Positions 7,264 through 13,904 of a stretch of 18,348 bases of DNA are shown piece by piece. The position numbers were made by a program, and so were the translations under genes. Where the stretch lies: NCBI GenBank assembly GCA_905236465.1, contig CAJOQA010000068.1, forward strand, positions 1 through 18,348. The letters run 5' to 3'. Under the pieces are notes generated by a model. That model ran no database searches, was not told the origin of the DNA, and saw nothing but the letters and a program-made list of their open reading frames with translations. How positions within the stretch are numbered: position 1 is the first letter of the stretch; every line of letters starts with the position of its first letter. The DNA is from an uncultured Treponema sp. (GTDB lineage: Bacteria; Spirochaetota; Spirochaetia; Treponematales; Treponemataceae).

Positions 7264-10101
7264 ATGGCTAAGACCAAATATGTTTATTTTTTTGGAAACG
7301 GTGACGCAGAAGGTGATGAAACAATGCGTCCATTACTTGGTGGAAAAGGTGCCAACCTTGCACAGATGGCAAAAGCTCCCTTGAGCCTTCCAGTACCACC
7401 AGGATTTACAATTTCAATTGACGTTTGTCAGGAATATTACAAGTTAGGTAAAAAGTATCCGGCAGGCCTTGATGCAGAAGTTGAAAAGTATCTTGCAAAG
7501 CTTGAAAAGGCAATGGGCAAAAAGCTCGGTGACGAAAAGGATCCGCTCCTTGTTTCAGTTCGCTCAGGTGCTGCAGAATCAATGCCTGGTATGATGGATA
7601 CCATCTTGAACCTTGGTCTTAACGACAAGTCTGTTTTAGGTCTTGCTGCAAAAACAGAAAACCCCCGCTTTGCCTGGGATGCTTACCGCCGTTTTATTCA
7701 GATGTACGGCAACGTAGCAATGGGTGTTGATCATGATAAGTTTGAAGAAATCATTACAGAAGTAAAATCACACCGCGGAGTCAAAGAAGACACAGAACTT
7801 ACAGCCGAGGAACTTCAGGAAATTGTAAGCAAGTACAAGGTAATGTACAAGAAAGAAAAGGGAGAGGCTTTCCCTCAGGATCCAAAAAAGCAGATGTGGG
7901 GTGCAATCGGCGCAGTATTCGGTTCTTGGATGAACGAGCGTGCTATTGTATACCGCAAACTCAACAATATCGACGAAAGAGTTATTAAGGGTACAGCTGT
8001 AACTGTTATGGCTATGGTATTCGGAAACATGGGTGACACATCAGGAACTGGTGTTGCATTCAGCCGCGATCCTTCAACTGGTGAAAACAAGTTCATGGCA
8101 GAGTACCTTATCAACGCTCAGGGTGAAGACGTTGTTGCTGGTATCCGCACTCCAATGGATATTTCTGCCCTTGAAAAGCAGCAGCCAAAAATCTTTGCTG
8201 AAATCACAAAAATCCGCAACCGCCTTGAAAAGCACTATCACGACATGCAGGATATGGAATTTACCGTACAGGAAGGTAAACTCTACATGCTTCAGTGCCG
8301 CAACGGTAAGCGCACAGGTGCCGCTGCTGTCAAGATGGCAGTTGATATGGTTGCAGAAAAACTCATTACAAAAGAAACAGCTATTACCCGTGTAAAGCCA
8401 GATCAGCTTGATCAGTTGCTCCACCCGCAGTTTGAAGCAAAAGCACTTAAAGCTGCAACTCCAATTGCAGAAGCTCTTAACGCATCTCCTGGAGCTGGTG
8501 CCGGTCAGATTGTATTTACAGCAGAAGAAGCTGTTGAATGGAACAAGAACGGAAAGAAGGTTATGCTCGTCCGCAAAGAAACATCTCCTGATGACATTGC
8601 AGGTATGTACGTTGCAGAAGGTATCCTTACTTCTACTGGTGGACGCACTTCACACGCAGCAGTTGTTGCCCGCGGTATGGGAACTCCTTGTGTTTGTGGT
8701 TGTTCAGCTGTTGTATTCTCTGGAAAAGACGAAGTTACAATCGGCAACAAGGTATTCAAGAAGGGTGACACCATTTCTATTGACGGTTCAACAGGTAAAG
8801 TATATGCAGGTCTTATCCCTGTAACTCCTGCATCTGTTTCTGGCGACCTTGAGACATTCCTTGGTTGGGCAGATGAAATACGCGCAAAGTCAGTTCGCAC
8901 AACTCCATCAGGAAAGAAAGTTAAGGGATTTGACGTTCTTGCAAACGCTGAGCAGAACGAAGCTCCAAAGGCATTCAGCTTTGGCGCAGCTGGAATTGGT
9001 CTTTGCCGCACAGAGCACATGTTCTTTGACGATCCAAAACTTACATCTTTCCAGAAGATGATTATTTCTGAAAACACAGAGGACCGCAAAAAGAACCTTG
9101 CAAAGATTCTTCCTCTTCAGCAGAAAGACTTCTTTGGAATTATCAAGACAATGGAAGGCCGTGCCGTTACTATCCGTCTTCTTGACCCGCCACTTAACGA
9201 ATTTATCCAGGCAGGAACTGATGTAGAAGCACAGGCTCTTGCAAAGAAACTTGGTGTTGATGTTGCTGTTATTAAGGCAAAGTTTGCTGAACTTAATGAA
9301 CACAACCCAATGCTTGGTCACCGTGGATGTCGCCTTGCAATTACATATCCTGAAATTTATGAAATGCAGGTTGAAGCTATTGCTCTTGCAACAGCTGAAG
9401 CAGAAAAGAAGGGAATCAAGCATGATGTTCGCATTATGATTCCTAATGTAACAACTGTTAACGAACTTAAGCAGATTCGCGCTCAGGCAGAAGCTGTTAT
9501 TGAAAATGTTAACAAGGAAAAGGGCACAAAACTCAAGTTCCAGATTGGTTCTATGATTGAGTTCCCACGTGCAGCTGCTACAGCAAATCAGATTGCTGAA
9601 TATGCTGACTTCTTCTCATTTGGTACAAATGACCTTACTCAGACAACATTCGGCTTTAGCCGTGATGACTATTCTAAGTTCATTGACTCTTACCTTGACC
9701 AGAAAGTTCTTCTTCAGGATCCATTCAAGACCTTGGACGAAGATGGCGTTGGCGTTATGATCAGCCTTGCAGAAGAAAAGGGCCGCTCTGTTAAGTCAGA
9801 CCTGCACCTTGGAATCTGTGGTGAGCACGGTGGAGACCCAGCTTCTATTGAACTTTGCTACAAGTTAGGCTTGAACTATGTTTCTTGCTCTCCATACCGC
9901 GTACCAGCAGCACGTTTGGCTGGTGCACAGGCAGTTATTAAGGCTAACAATGCAAACAAGAAGCCGGCAGCAAAGAAAGCTCCTGCTAAAAAGGCTACAG
10001 CAAAGAAAGCTCCTGCCAAGAAAGAAAGCGTAGCAAAGAAAGCTCCTGCCAAGAAGCCAGCTGCAAAAAAGGCTACTGCAAAGAAGACTTCAAAGAAATA
10101 A
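7264..10101 (+). CDS. ppdK: Pyruvate, phosphate dikinase with H1-like basic tail
   Basis: Interconverts pyruvate + ATP + Pi and PEP + AMP + PPi; in fermenters it often works in the glycolytic, ATP-yielding direction. Order of domains: nucleotide-binding domain (about 1-350; GGKGANLAQM near the N-terminus), phosphohistidine domain with GGRTSHAAVVARGMGTPCVCG (H464 as phosphocarrier), and PEP/pyruvate TIM barrel with GLCRTEH, GTNDLTQTTFGFSRDD and CGEHGGDP (C852 as the acid/base cysteine). All active-site motifs are intact. After the normal end (about residue 897) comes a 47-residue tail of KKPAAKK/APAKK-type repeats. I chose ATG 7264 (MAKTKY): GGAGG lies 5 nt before it. An in-frame ATG at 7252 contains that Shine-Dalgarno and is unlikely. 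Codon choice is strongly biased (CGC, AAC, CAG, CTT), as expected for high expression. A terminator follows. Confidence 0.97.
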   Translation: MAKTKYVYFFGNGDAEGDETMRPLLGGKGANLAQMAKAPLSLPVPPGFTISIDVCQEYYKLGKKYPAGLDAEVEKYLAKLEKAMGKKLGDEKDPLLVSVRSGAAESMPGMMDTILNLGLNDKSVLGLAAKTENPRFAWDAYRRFIQMYGNVAMGVDHDKFEEIITEVKSHRGVKEDTELTAEELQEIVSKYKVMYKKEKGEAFPQDPKKQMWGAIGAVFGSWMNERAIVYRKLNNIDERVIKGTAVTVMAMVFGNMGDTSGTGVAFSRDPSTGENKFMAEYLINAQGEDVVAGIRTPMDISALEKQQPKIFAEITKIRNRLEKHYHDMQDMEFTVQEGKLYMLQCRNGKRTGAAAVKMAVDMVAEKLITKETAITRVKPDQLDQLLHPQFEAKALKAATPIAEALNASPGAGAGQIVFTAEEAVEWNKNGKKVMLVRKETSPDDIAGMYVAEGILTSTGGRTSHAAVVARGMGTPCVCGCSAVVFSGKDEVTIGNKVFKKGDTISIDGSTGKVYAGLIPVTPASVSGDLETFLGWADEIRAKSVRTTPSGKKVKGFDVLANAEQNEAPKAFSFGAAGIGLCRTEHMFFDDPKLTSFQKMIISENTEDRKKNLAKILPLQQKDFFGIIKTMEGRAVTIRLLDPPLNEFIQAGTDVEAQALAKKLGVDVAVIKAKFAELNEHNPMLGHRGCRLAITYPEIYEMQVEAIALATAEAEKKGIKHDVRIMIPNVTTVNELKQIRAQAEAVIENVNKEKGTKLKFQIGSMIEFPRAAATANQIAEYADFFSFGTNDLTQTTFGFSRDDYSKFIDSYLDQKVLLQDPFKTLDEDGVGVMISLAEEKGRSVKSDLHLGICGEHGGDPASIELCYKLGLNYVSCSPYRVPAARLAGAQAVIKANNANKKPAAKKAPAKKATAKKAPAKKESVAKKAPAKKPAAKKATAKKTSKK
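9958..10098 (+). repeat. Repeats encoding the Lys/Ala/Pro tail of PPDK
   Basis: Forty-seven codons made almost only of Lys, Ala, Pro and Thr, in units such as AAKKAPAKK and ATAKK. At DNA level the 17-mer GCAAAGAAAGCTCCTGC occurs at 9970, 10000 and 10033, with spacings of 30 and 33 bp. Spacing in whole codons allows gain or loss of units without frameshift. Only one acidic residue (Glu) occurs in the tail. Confidence 0.9.
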
Positions 10102-10137
10102 TTCTTTAGAATCTTTTAAATACTTGTAAAAGCTTTT

Positions 10138-10170
10138 ATCCCCTTCCTCTTTGGGAGGGGATTTTTTTTT
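10138..10170 (+). terminator. Rho-independent terminator of ppdK
   Basis: A 10-bp stem (10138-10147 with 10153-10162; one G-T pair), loop TCTTT, followed by a run of nine T. It lies 36 nt after the ppdK stop codon. Confidence 0.93.
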
Positions 10171-10183
10171 ACTATTTTCAATA

Positions 10184-10212
10184 TTGAATTTTGAAAGAAA
10201 GCGGTTTATAAT
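10184..10212 (+). promoter_or_regulatory. Promoter of the GntR/MocR-like gene
   Basis: -35 TTGAAT (10184-10189), 17-nt spacer, -10 TATAAT (10207-10212). The start is expected near 10219, inside the inverted repeat at 10216-10238. Confidence 0.7.
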
Positions 10213-10215
10213 AGA

Positions 10216-10238
10216 AGAAACTTGTTAAGGGAGTTTCT
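10216..10238 (+). promoter_or_regulatory. Inverted repeat over the start site and ribosome-binding site
   Basis: A perfect 7-bp inverted repeat, AGAAACT (10216-10222) and AGTTTCT (10232-10238), with a 9-nt centre. It covers the predicted transcription start and the AAGGGAG Shine-Dalgarno (10227-10233). It could be an operator for the GntR-type protein itself or an RNA hairpin presenting or hiding the ribosome-binding site. Not testable from sequence alone. Confidence 0.4.
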
Positions 10239-10242
10239 AGGC

Positions 10243-11454
10243 TTGGAGCACTTTGATTTTGTTATTGATGAAGACAGCAAGATAAAACGGTATTTTCAAC
10301 TTTATTCGTTGATTGCTGATAAAATAAGCAATGGCTTTTATACCGAAGGCGAAAAACTTCCTTCCGTCAGGGTTGTTTCTGAAGATTTGAATGTCAGCAA
10401 AAATACAGTGATGCGGTCTTATTCTGAACTTGAAAAAAAAGGCTTTATCTATTCGAAAAACAAGAAGGGCTATTTTGTTGGGAAAAGGATAAGTCCTAAA
10501 GAAAGCAAAAGCAAAGCTAGGGGAGATGGTATTCCTACTGTTGATTCAGTTGTAAAGCAATATAAAAGTGCATTAAAAAAACAAGAAGGTGACTACATGG
10601 AAGACAATGAAAATCTTGAGGATATAGCGTATTTTGAAAAATATATTTTAGAAAGCTATAAGGCTGTTTTAACAAGCCATAAGCGTAAATTTTTGCATGA
10701 AAAGTCTTCCCCCTTTGGGGATCTTGACTTACGAACTGCAATTTCAGAATTTATTTATAATTTTCACCACATAAATGCTAACCCTGAAAATATAATTGTT
10801 GGCTCTGGTTCCGAGATGCTTTTATGGCAAGTGCTACAGTTAAAGTCTATGAATGAACCCTATGTAAAAAATGAGGGGGCTGGACTTTTGCGCCTTGCTT
10901 CTCAGGCTACTGAAGGGGCTTTAGGAAGTGTAAAACCCTTTGCGGCTGTTGCAGAAGATACAGCTCAGTCAACAAAGCAGATTTTTCTAGATGCAAATAT
11001 TCCTGTCCGTGAAGTTCCTGTTGACGATCAGGGAATTTCATTTGATTTTCTTTTGACTTCGGGAACAACCATTGTTTATGTAACCCCTGGTGATATTCCT
11101 CTGGGTGCTTTTGAGGATAATGATGAGCGACGCAAGGAAATACTTGAATGGGCAGAAAAGGTTTCTTACCGCCACATAATTGAATTTGATACTTTGACTT
11201 CTAAAGATGTCACTTGCCTTTACAAAACAGAAGACATAAATGATAAGGTTATCTATATAAATTCGTTTTCAAACCTTTTGTGCCCTGGCATAAATGCAGC
11301 CTTTCTTATTCTTCCCCCAGATATAATGGAAGATTACCGCCACCACTATGCAAACTTTGACTGCTCTCTTTCTTACCTAGACCAGCTGGCCCTTACGGAA
11401 TTTATAAAATCCGGTCACTTAGAGGCTTATTTGGACAGTATAGAAAGTCTGTAG
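10243..11454 (+). CDS. GntR/MocR-like regulator lacking the PLP lysine and C-terminal subdomain
   Basis: Transcription factor with a GntR winged helix (about 10-75; GEKLPSVRVVSEDLNVSKNTVMRSYSELE is the typical helix-turn-helix) and an aminotransferase-class-I-like domain (about 140-403), the MocR/PdxR architecture. Two departures are visible. The usual SFSK that holds PLP reads SFSN (N344, codon 11272-11274). The usual D-Y-D-S-E-F-R stretch is replaced by EFDTLTSKDV. The protein also ends at GHLEAYLDSIESL, where MocR members normally continue with about 80 more residues, so the length (403) is short for the family (about 460-490). I chose TTG 10243 because AAGGGAG lies 9 nt before it; an upstream TTG at 10222 would precede that site. 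The stop codon abuts the tandem repeat array, which may have removed the 3' end. Targets are unknown; ppdK and gdhA flank it. Confidence 0.8.
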   Translation: MEHFDFVIDEDSKIKRYFQLYSLIADKISNGFYTEGEKLPSVRVVSEDLNVSKNTVMRSYSELEKKGFIYSKNKKGYFVGKRISPKESKSKARGDGIPTVDSVVKQYKSALKKQEGDYMEDNENLEDIAYFEKYILESYKAVLTSHKRKFLHEKSSPFGDLDLRTAISEFIYNFHHINANPENIIVGSGSEMLLWQVLQLKSMNEPYVKNEGAGLLRLASQATEGALGSVKPFAAVAEDTAQSTKQIFLDANIPVREVPVDDQGISFDFLLTSGTTIVYVTPGDIPLGAFEDNDERRKEILEWAEKVSYRHIIEFDTLTSKDVTCLYKTEDINDKVIYINSFSNLLCPGINAAFLILPPDIMEDYRHHYANFDCSLSYLDQLALTEFIKSGHLEAYLDSIESL

Positions 11455-11460
11455 TGCTTA

Positions 11461-11728
11461 TAGATTTTTTGCTGTACTCAAAAAGACATGGCAAGTGAAA
11501 ACTTTCTTGCCAAAAGAAAAAGCGCCAAGGACGGCGCGTCTTACCGCTTGGAGAATTGCCAGCGGTAGTTTTTCAATTGCAGGGAAAACATAAGTAGGTT
11601 TTTCGCTATGCTCAAAAAGACATGGCAAGTGAAAACTTCCTTGCCAAAAGAAAAAGCGCCAAGGATGGCGCGTCTTACCGCCTGGAGAATTGCCAGCGGC
11701 AATTCTCCAATCCCAGAGAAAATCCAAG
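11461..11728. repeat. Two tandem copies of a 134-bp intergenic repeat
   Basis: Unit 1 is 11461-11594 and unit 2 is 11595-11728. The first 105 bp of each differ at 7 positions by my count; the last ~29 bp are more diverged. Each unit has a GCGCC-6 nt-GGCGC hairpin. Because 134 is not a multiple of 3, and the two units read in different frames within the long minus-strand open frame, coding selection is unlikely. This and the gdhA promoter/leader make up the 405-bp gene-free stretch 11455-11859. Confidence 0.85.
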
Positions 11729-11745
11729 GATGGATTTTCTCTGGG
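11683..11745. repeat. Pair of perfect hairpins upstream of the gdhA promoter
   Basis: Hairpin 1: 12-bp perfect stem (11683-11694 with 11698-11709), loop AGC. Hairpin 2: 15-bp perfect stem (11712-11726 with 11731-11745), loop AGGA. They are separated by 2 nt, and no T-run follows either. They straddle the end of repeat unit 2. Unit 1 lacks the perfect pairing. Confidence 0.85.
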
Positions 11746-11767
11746 CGTATATTTATGCAAAATTCTC

Positions 11768-11795
11768 TTTACAAAGTGAGTAAAAATAGTATAAT
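11768..11795 (+). promoter_or_regulatory. gdhA promoter
   Basis: -35 TTTACA (11768-11773), 16-nt spacer, perfect -10 TATAAT (11790-11795). The start is expected near 11802, giving a leader of roughly 58 nt. Confidence 0.7.
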
Positions 11796-11820
11796 ATGAA
11801 TAAAGTTACTGTATAGGGGT

Positions 11821-11852
11821 AGCTCAAAAGCTGCAAAATGCAGAACTAGGAG
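11821..11852 (+). promoter_or_regulatory. gdhA leader with two overlapping small stems and Shine-Dalgarno
   Basis: AGCT-CAAA-AGCT (11821-11832) and CTGCA-AAA-TGCAG (11831-11843) share two bases, so the full stems exclude each other. AGGAG at 11848-11852 lies 7 nt before the ATG. Both stems are short; a switch is only a possibility. Confidence 0.35.
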
Positions 11853-11859
11853 TATACAA

Positions 11860-13215
11860 ATGGAATACAAGATTAAAAACGCTTACTGCAAACGCGTATG
11901 GGACGACATCAGCACACGCTATGCCGATCAGGGTCACTTTCTACAGGCAGCTGGACTTGTTCTTGAGACAATTTCTCCAGTAGTAGATAAAATGCCTGAG
12001 CTTGAAGCAACAGCAGTTTTGGAGCGCTTTGTTGAACCGGAGCGTGTTATTATGTTCCGTGTACCTTGGACAGATGATCAGGGTAAGGCTCACGTAAACC
12101 GCGGTTTCCGTGTTCAGTTCAATTCAGCTATTGGCCCCTATAAGGGAGGTCTCCGCTTTTCTCCCGAAGTAAACCTTGACATTTTAAAGTTCCTTGGTTT
12201 TGAGCAGGTTCTTAAGAATTCATTGACAACTTTGCCAATGGGCGGTGGAAAGGGTGGTTCTGACTTCGATGCACACGGAAAGTCAGATGCAGAGGTTATG
12301 AGATTCTGCCAGTCATTTATGACAGAGCTTCAGCGCCATATCGGACCAGACACTGATGTTCCTGCAGGAGATAAGGGTGTTGGCGGTCGCGAAGTTGCAT
12401 TTATGTTTGGCCAGTACAAGAGACTCCGCAACGAATACACGGGTGTTTTAACTGGTAAGGGACTTACATTCGGTGGTTCACTTGCCCGCACAGAAGCAAC
12501 AGGTTATGGTCTTATTTACTTTGCAGACTGTATGCTTGCAAAGAAAGGCACAGATTTTAAGGGAAAGACATGTATTGTTTCTGGAGACGGAAACGTAGCC
12601 CAGTATGCTGTAGAAAAACTTACACAGCTTGGTGGCAAGGCAATCACTATGTCTGACTCTAGCGGTTACATTCTTGATGAAGATGGAATTGATGCAGAAA
12701 AGCTTGCATTTGTAAAGGAATTCCGCGATCAGCACAAAAAGATTGACACATATCTTACAAAATATCCAAAGGCAAAGTTCTTTAAGGGAGAAAAACCTTG
12801 GGGAGTAAAGGCTGACCTTGCATTCCCCTGTGCAACTCAGGATGAAATCTATCTTGAAGATGCAAAGAAGATGGTTGAGAACGGAGTATGGCTTGTTGCT
12901 GAAGGTGCAAACATGCCTACACGTGCAGAAGCAATTGAATACTTCCAGCAGAACAAGGTTTTGTTTGCTCCTGGAAAGGCTTCTAACGCTGGTGGTGTTG
13001 CAGTTTCTGGTCTTGAAATGAGCCAGAACTCAGAACGTCTTTCATGGTCTTTTGCTGAAGTAGATGCAAAACTTAAAGACATTATGACTAACATCCACGA
13101 CAACGCTTACGAAACTGCAAAGAAGTATGCAACAGAAGGCGACTATGTTGCTGGTGCAAACATTGCAGGCTTTGTAAAAGTTGCAACTGCAATGATGGCT
13201 CAGGGATTAGTGTAA
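11860..13215 (+). CDS. gdhA: NADP-type glutamate dehydrogenase
   Basis: Catalyses reversible reductive amination of 2-oxoglutarate with ammonia to L-glutamate, the main low-affinity ammonia-assimilation step; hexameric and cytoplasmic. The 451-residue length fits the bacterial hexameric class. The catalytic domain has IGPYKGGLRF (91-100), LPMGGGKGGSDFD (125-137; K131) and PAGDKGVGGRE (168-178; catalytic D171). The Rossmann domain has SGDGNVAQYA (241-250), and TMSDSSGY follows the second strand, in the manner of NADP(H)-dependent enzymes. No truncation. ATG 11860 follows AGGAG by 7 nt. It is a single-gene transcript between its own promoter and a strong terminator. Codon choice matches ppdK (CGC, AAG, GTA), pointing to high expression. 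Cofactor preference is inferred from family resemblance. Confidence 0.96.
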   Translation: MEYKIKNAYCKRVWDDISTRYADQGHFLQAAGLVLETISPVVDKMPELEATAVLERFVEPERVIMFRVPWTDDQGKAHVNRGFRVQFNSAIGPYKGGLRFSPEVNLDILKFLGFEQVLKNSLTTLPMGGGKGGSDFDAHGKSDAEVMRFCQSFMTELQRHIGPDTDVPAGDKGVGGREVAFMFGQYKRLRNEYTGVLTGKGLTFGGSLARTEATGYGLIYFADCMLAKKGTDFKGKTCIVSGDGNVAQYAVEKLTQLGGKAITMSDSSGYILDEDGIDAEKLAFVKEFRDQHKKIDTYLTKYPKAKFFKGEKPWGVKADLAFPCATQDEIYLEDAKKMVENGVWLVAEGANMPTRAEAIEYFQQNKVLFAPGKASNAGGVAVSGLEMSQNSERLSWSFAEVDAKLKDIMTNIHDNAYETAKKYATEGDYVAGANIAGFVKVATAMMAQGLV

Positions 13216-13237
13216 TTCCTTAGCTTGTAATAAAAAG

Positions 13238-13268
13238 GCCCGCTGCTAAATAAACAGCGGGCTTTTTT
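13238..13268. terminator. Bidirectional rho-independent terminator
   Basis: An 8-bp perfect GC-rich stem, GCCCGCTG (13238-13245) with CAGCGGGC (13255-13262), and a 9-nt loop. It is followed by six T on the + strand and preceded by AAAAAG, so it also works from the minus strand. It serves gdhA (stop 13215) and the convergent glycosyltransferase operon (stop 13277). Confidence 0.93.
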
Positions 13269-13276
13269 ATTTAGAT

Positions 13277-13903
13277 TTATATGTCTTTTAGCTCCATCTC
13301 TTTTTTAAGTGCCCTAAATAGTAGGGCTATAGCGGTAAGCATTATGCAGGTTGCATGAAGAAGATTAAAGCTACCGTTCAGACCATAGAGAAAGCCTACC
13401 TGAGTTGGCAGGACTGCCGCAATAGAAAGAAGTGGTATGTAAGCATAGCAAGGAAAAACGAAGGCTGTAATCACTGCGAAACTGTCTGCTAGGTAAAAAT
13501 AACGTTCGTGCATGTGTGGCAAGAGAAATGGGATTACCAAGAGGTAGGCATAGGCATATAAGAGCCAATTCTTTTCAGAGTCTTTTTTATATCGAGTTAA
13601 AACCATTGCTGAAATGACGCAGAGACCAAAAGTCATAAAGGTTCCGATTTTTGAAAGTCCCTTATCATCAAACGCTGCCGGCAGAAAGGCGTATAGGTTG
13701 GGGCAGTTCAGGCAGAGAGAAGAATAACCCGTTATCTGTTTTATATAAGCCCCTAGTAAAGCATAAAAAGGGGAAACTCCAAGGCAGATGGCGGGAAGGT
13801 TTGTTAAAATGTAGACAATCGGGAAGAAAATAAGACTTTTTACTTTTAACCTTCCCTTCAGTATGGCTATTATTATGACAGGCAGATAGAAAATTGCCTG
13901 CAA
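13277..13903 (-). CDS. C-terminal half of Gpi18-like glycosyltransferase, out of frame with its N-terminal half
   Basis: Continuation of the gene starting at 14693, displaced in frame by the pentanucleotide tract. The frame is open well upstream of the TTG at 13901-13903. Read back from there it gives SIIFFTIAFCFKLQAIF, exactly the amphiphilic K-L-Q-A-I-F loop expected after the WxQxDS region of COG5542/GT-C enzymes. Later landmarks are the N-x-PN-x-Y loop (NCPNLYAFLP) and LLPHMHERYFYLAD, the family's MHERYFY motif, followed by further membrane segments and a basic end. No Shine-Dalgarno precedes the TTG, so independent translation is unlikely, although TTG lies 1 nt after the TAA of the upstream half and reinitiation is conceivable. 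It stops just before the bidirectional terminator. In the present copy-number state this half is probably not made. Confidence 0.8.
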   Translation of the reverse strand: MQAIFYLPVIIIAILKGRLKVKSLIFFPIVYILTNLPAICLGVSPFYALLGAYIKQITGYSSLCLNCPNLYAFLPAAFDDKGLSKIGTFMTFGLCVISAMVLTRYKKDSEKNWLLYAYAYLLVIPFLLPHMHERYFYLADSFAVITAFVFPCYAYIPLLSIAAVLPTQVGFLYGLNGSFNLLHATCIMLTAIALLFRALKKEMELKDI

Positions 13904-13904
13904 C

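Noticed and set aside
8074..9423. Long minus-strand and alternate + frames inside ppdK
   Set aside because: Shadow frames created by the strong codon bias of ppdK; low-complexity Ser/Cys/Leu content and no start signals.
10222..10242. TTG at 10222 as the start of the MocR-like gene
   Set aside because: It precedes the Shine-Dalgarno and lies about 3 nt from the predicted transcription start; TTG 10243 has a proper site 9 nt upstream.
11458..11760. 100-codon minus-strand open frame, and a 64-codon + frame (11608-11799), over the repeat array
   Set aside because: Both arise from the tandem repeats. The two units are read in different frames because the period (134) is not a multiple of 3; there is no ribosome-binding site and the composition is not protein-like.
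13901..13903. TTG at 13901-13903 as the start of an independent 208-residue gene
   Set aside because: No ribosome-binding site, and the frame upstream of it continues the conserved family sequence back to the pentamer tract, so it is the second half of one gene.
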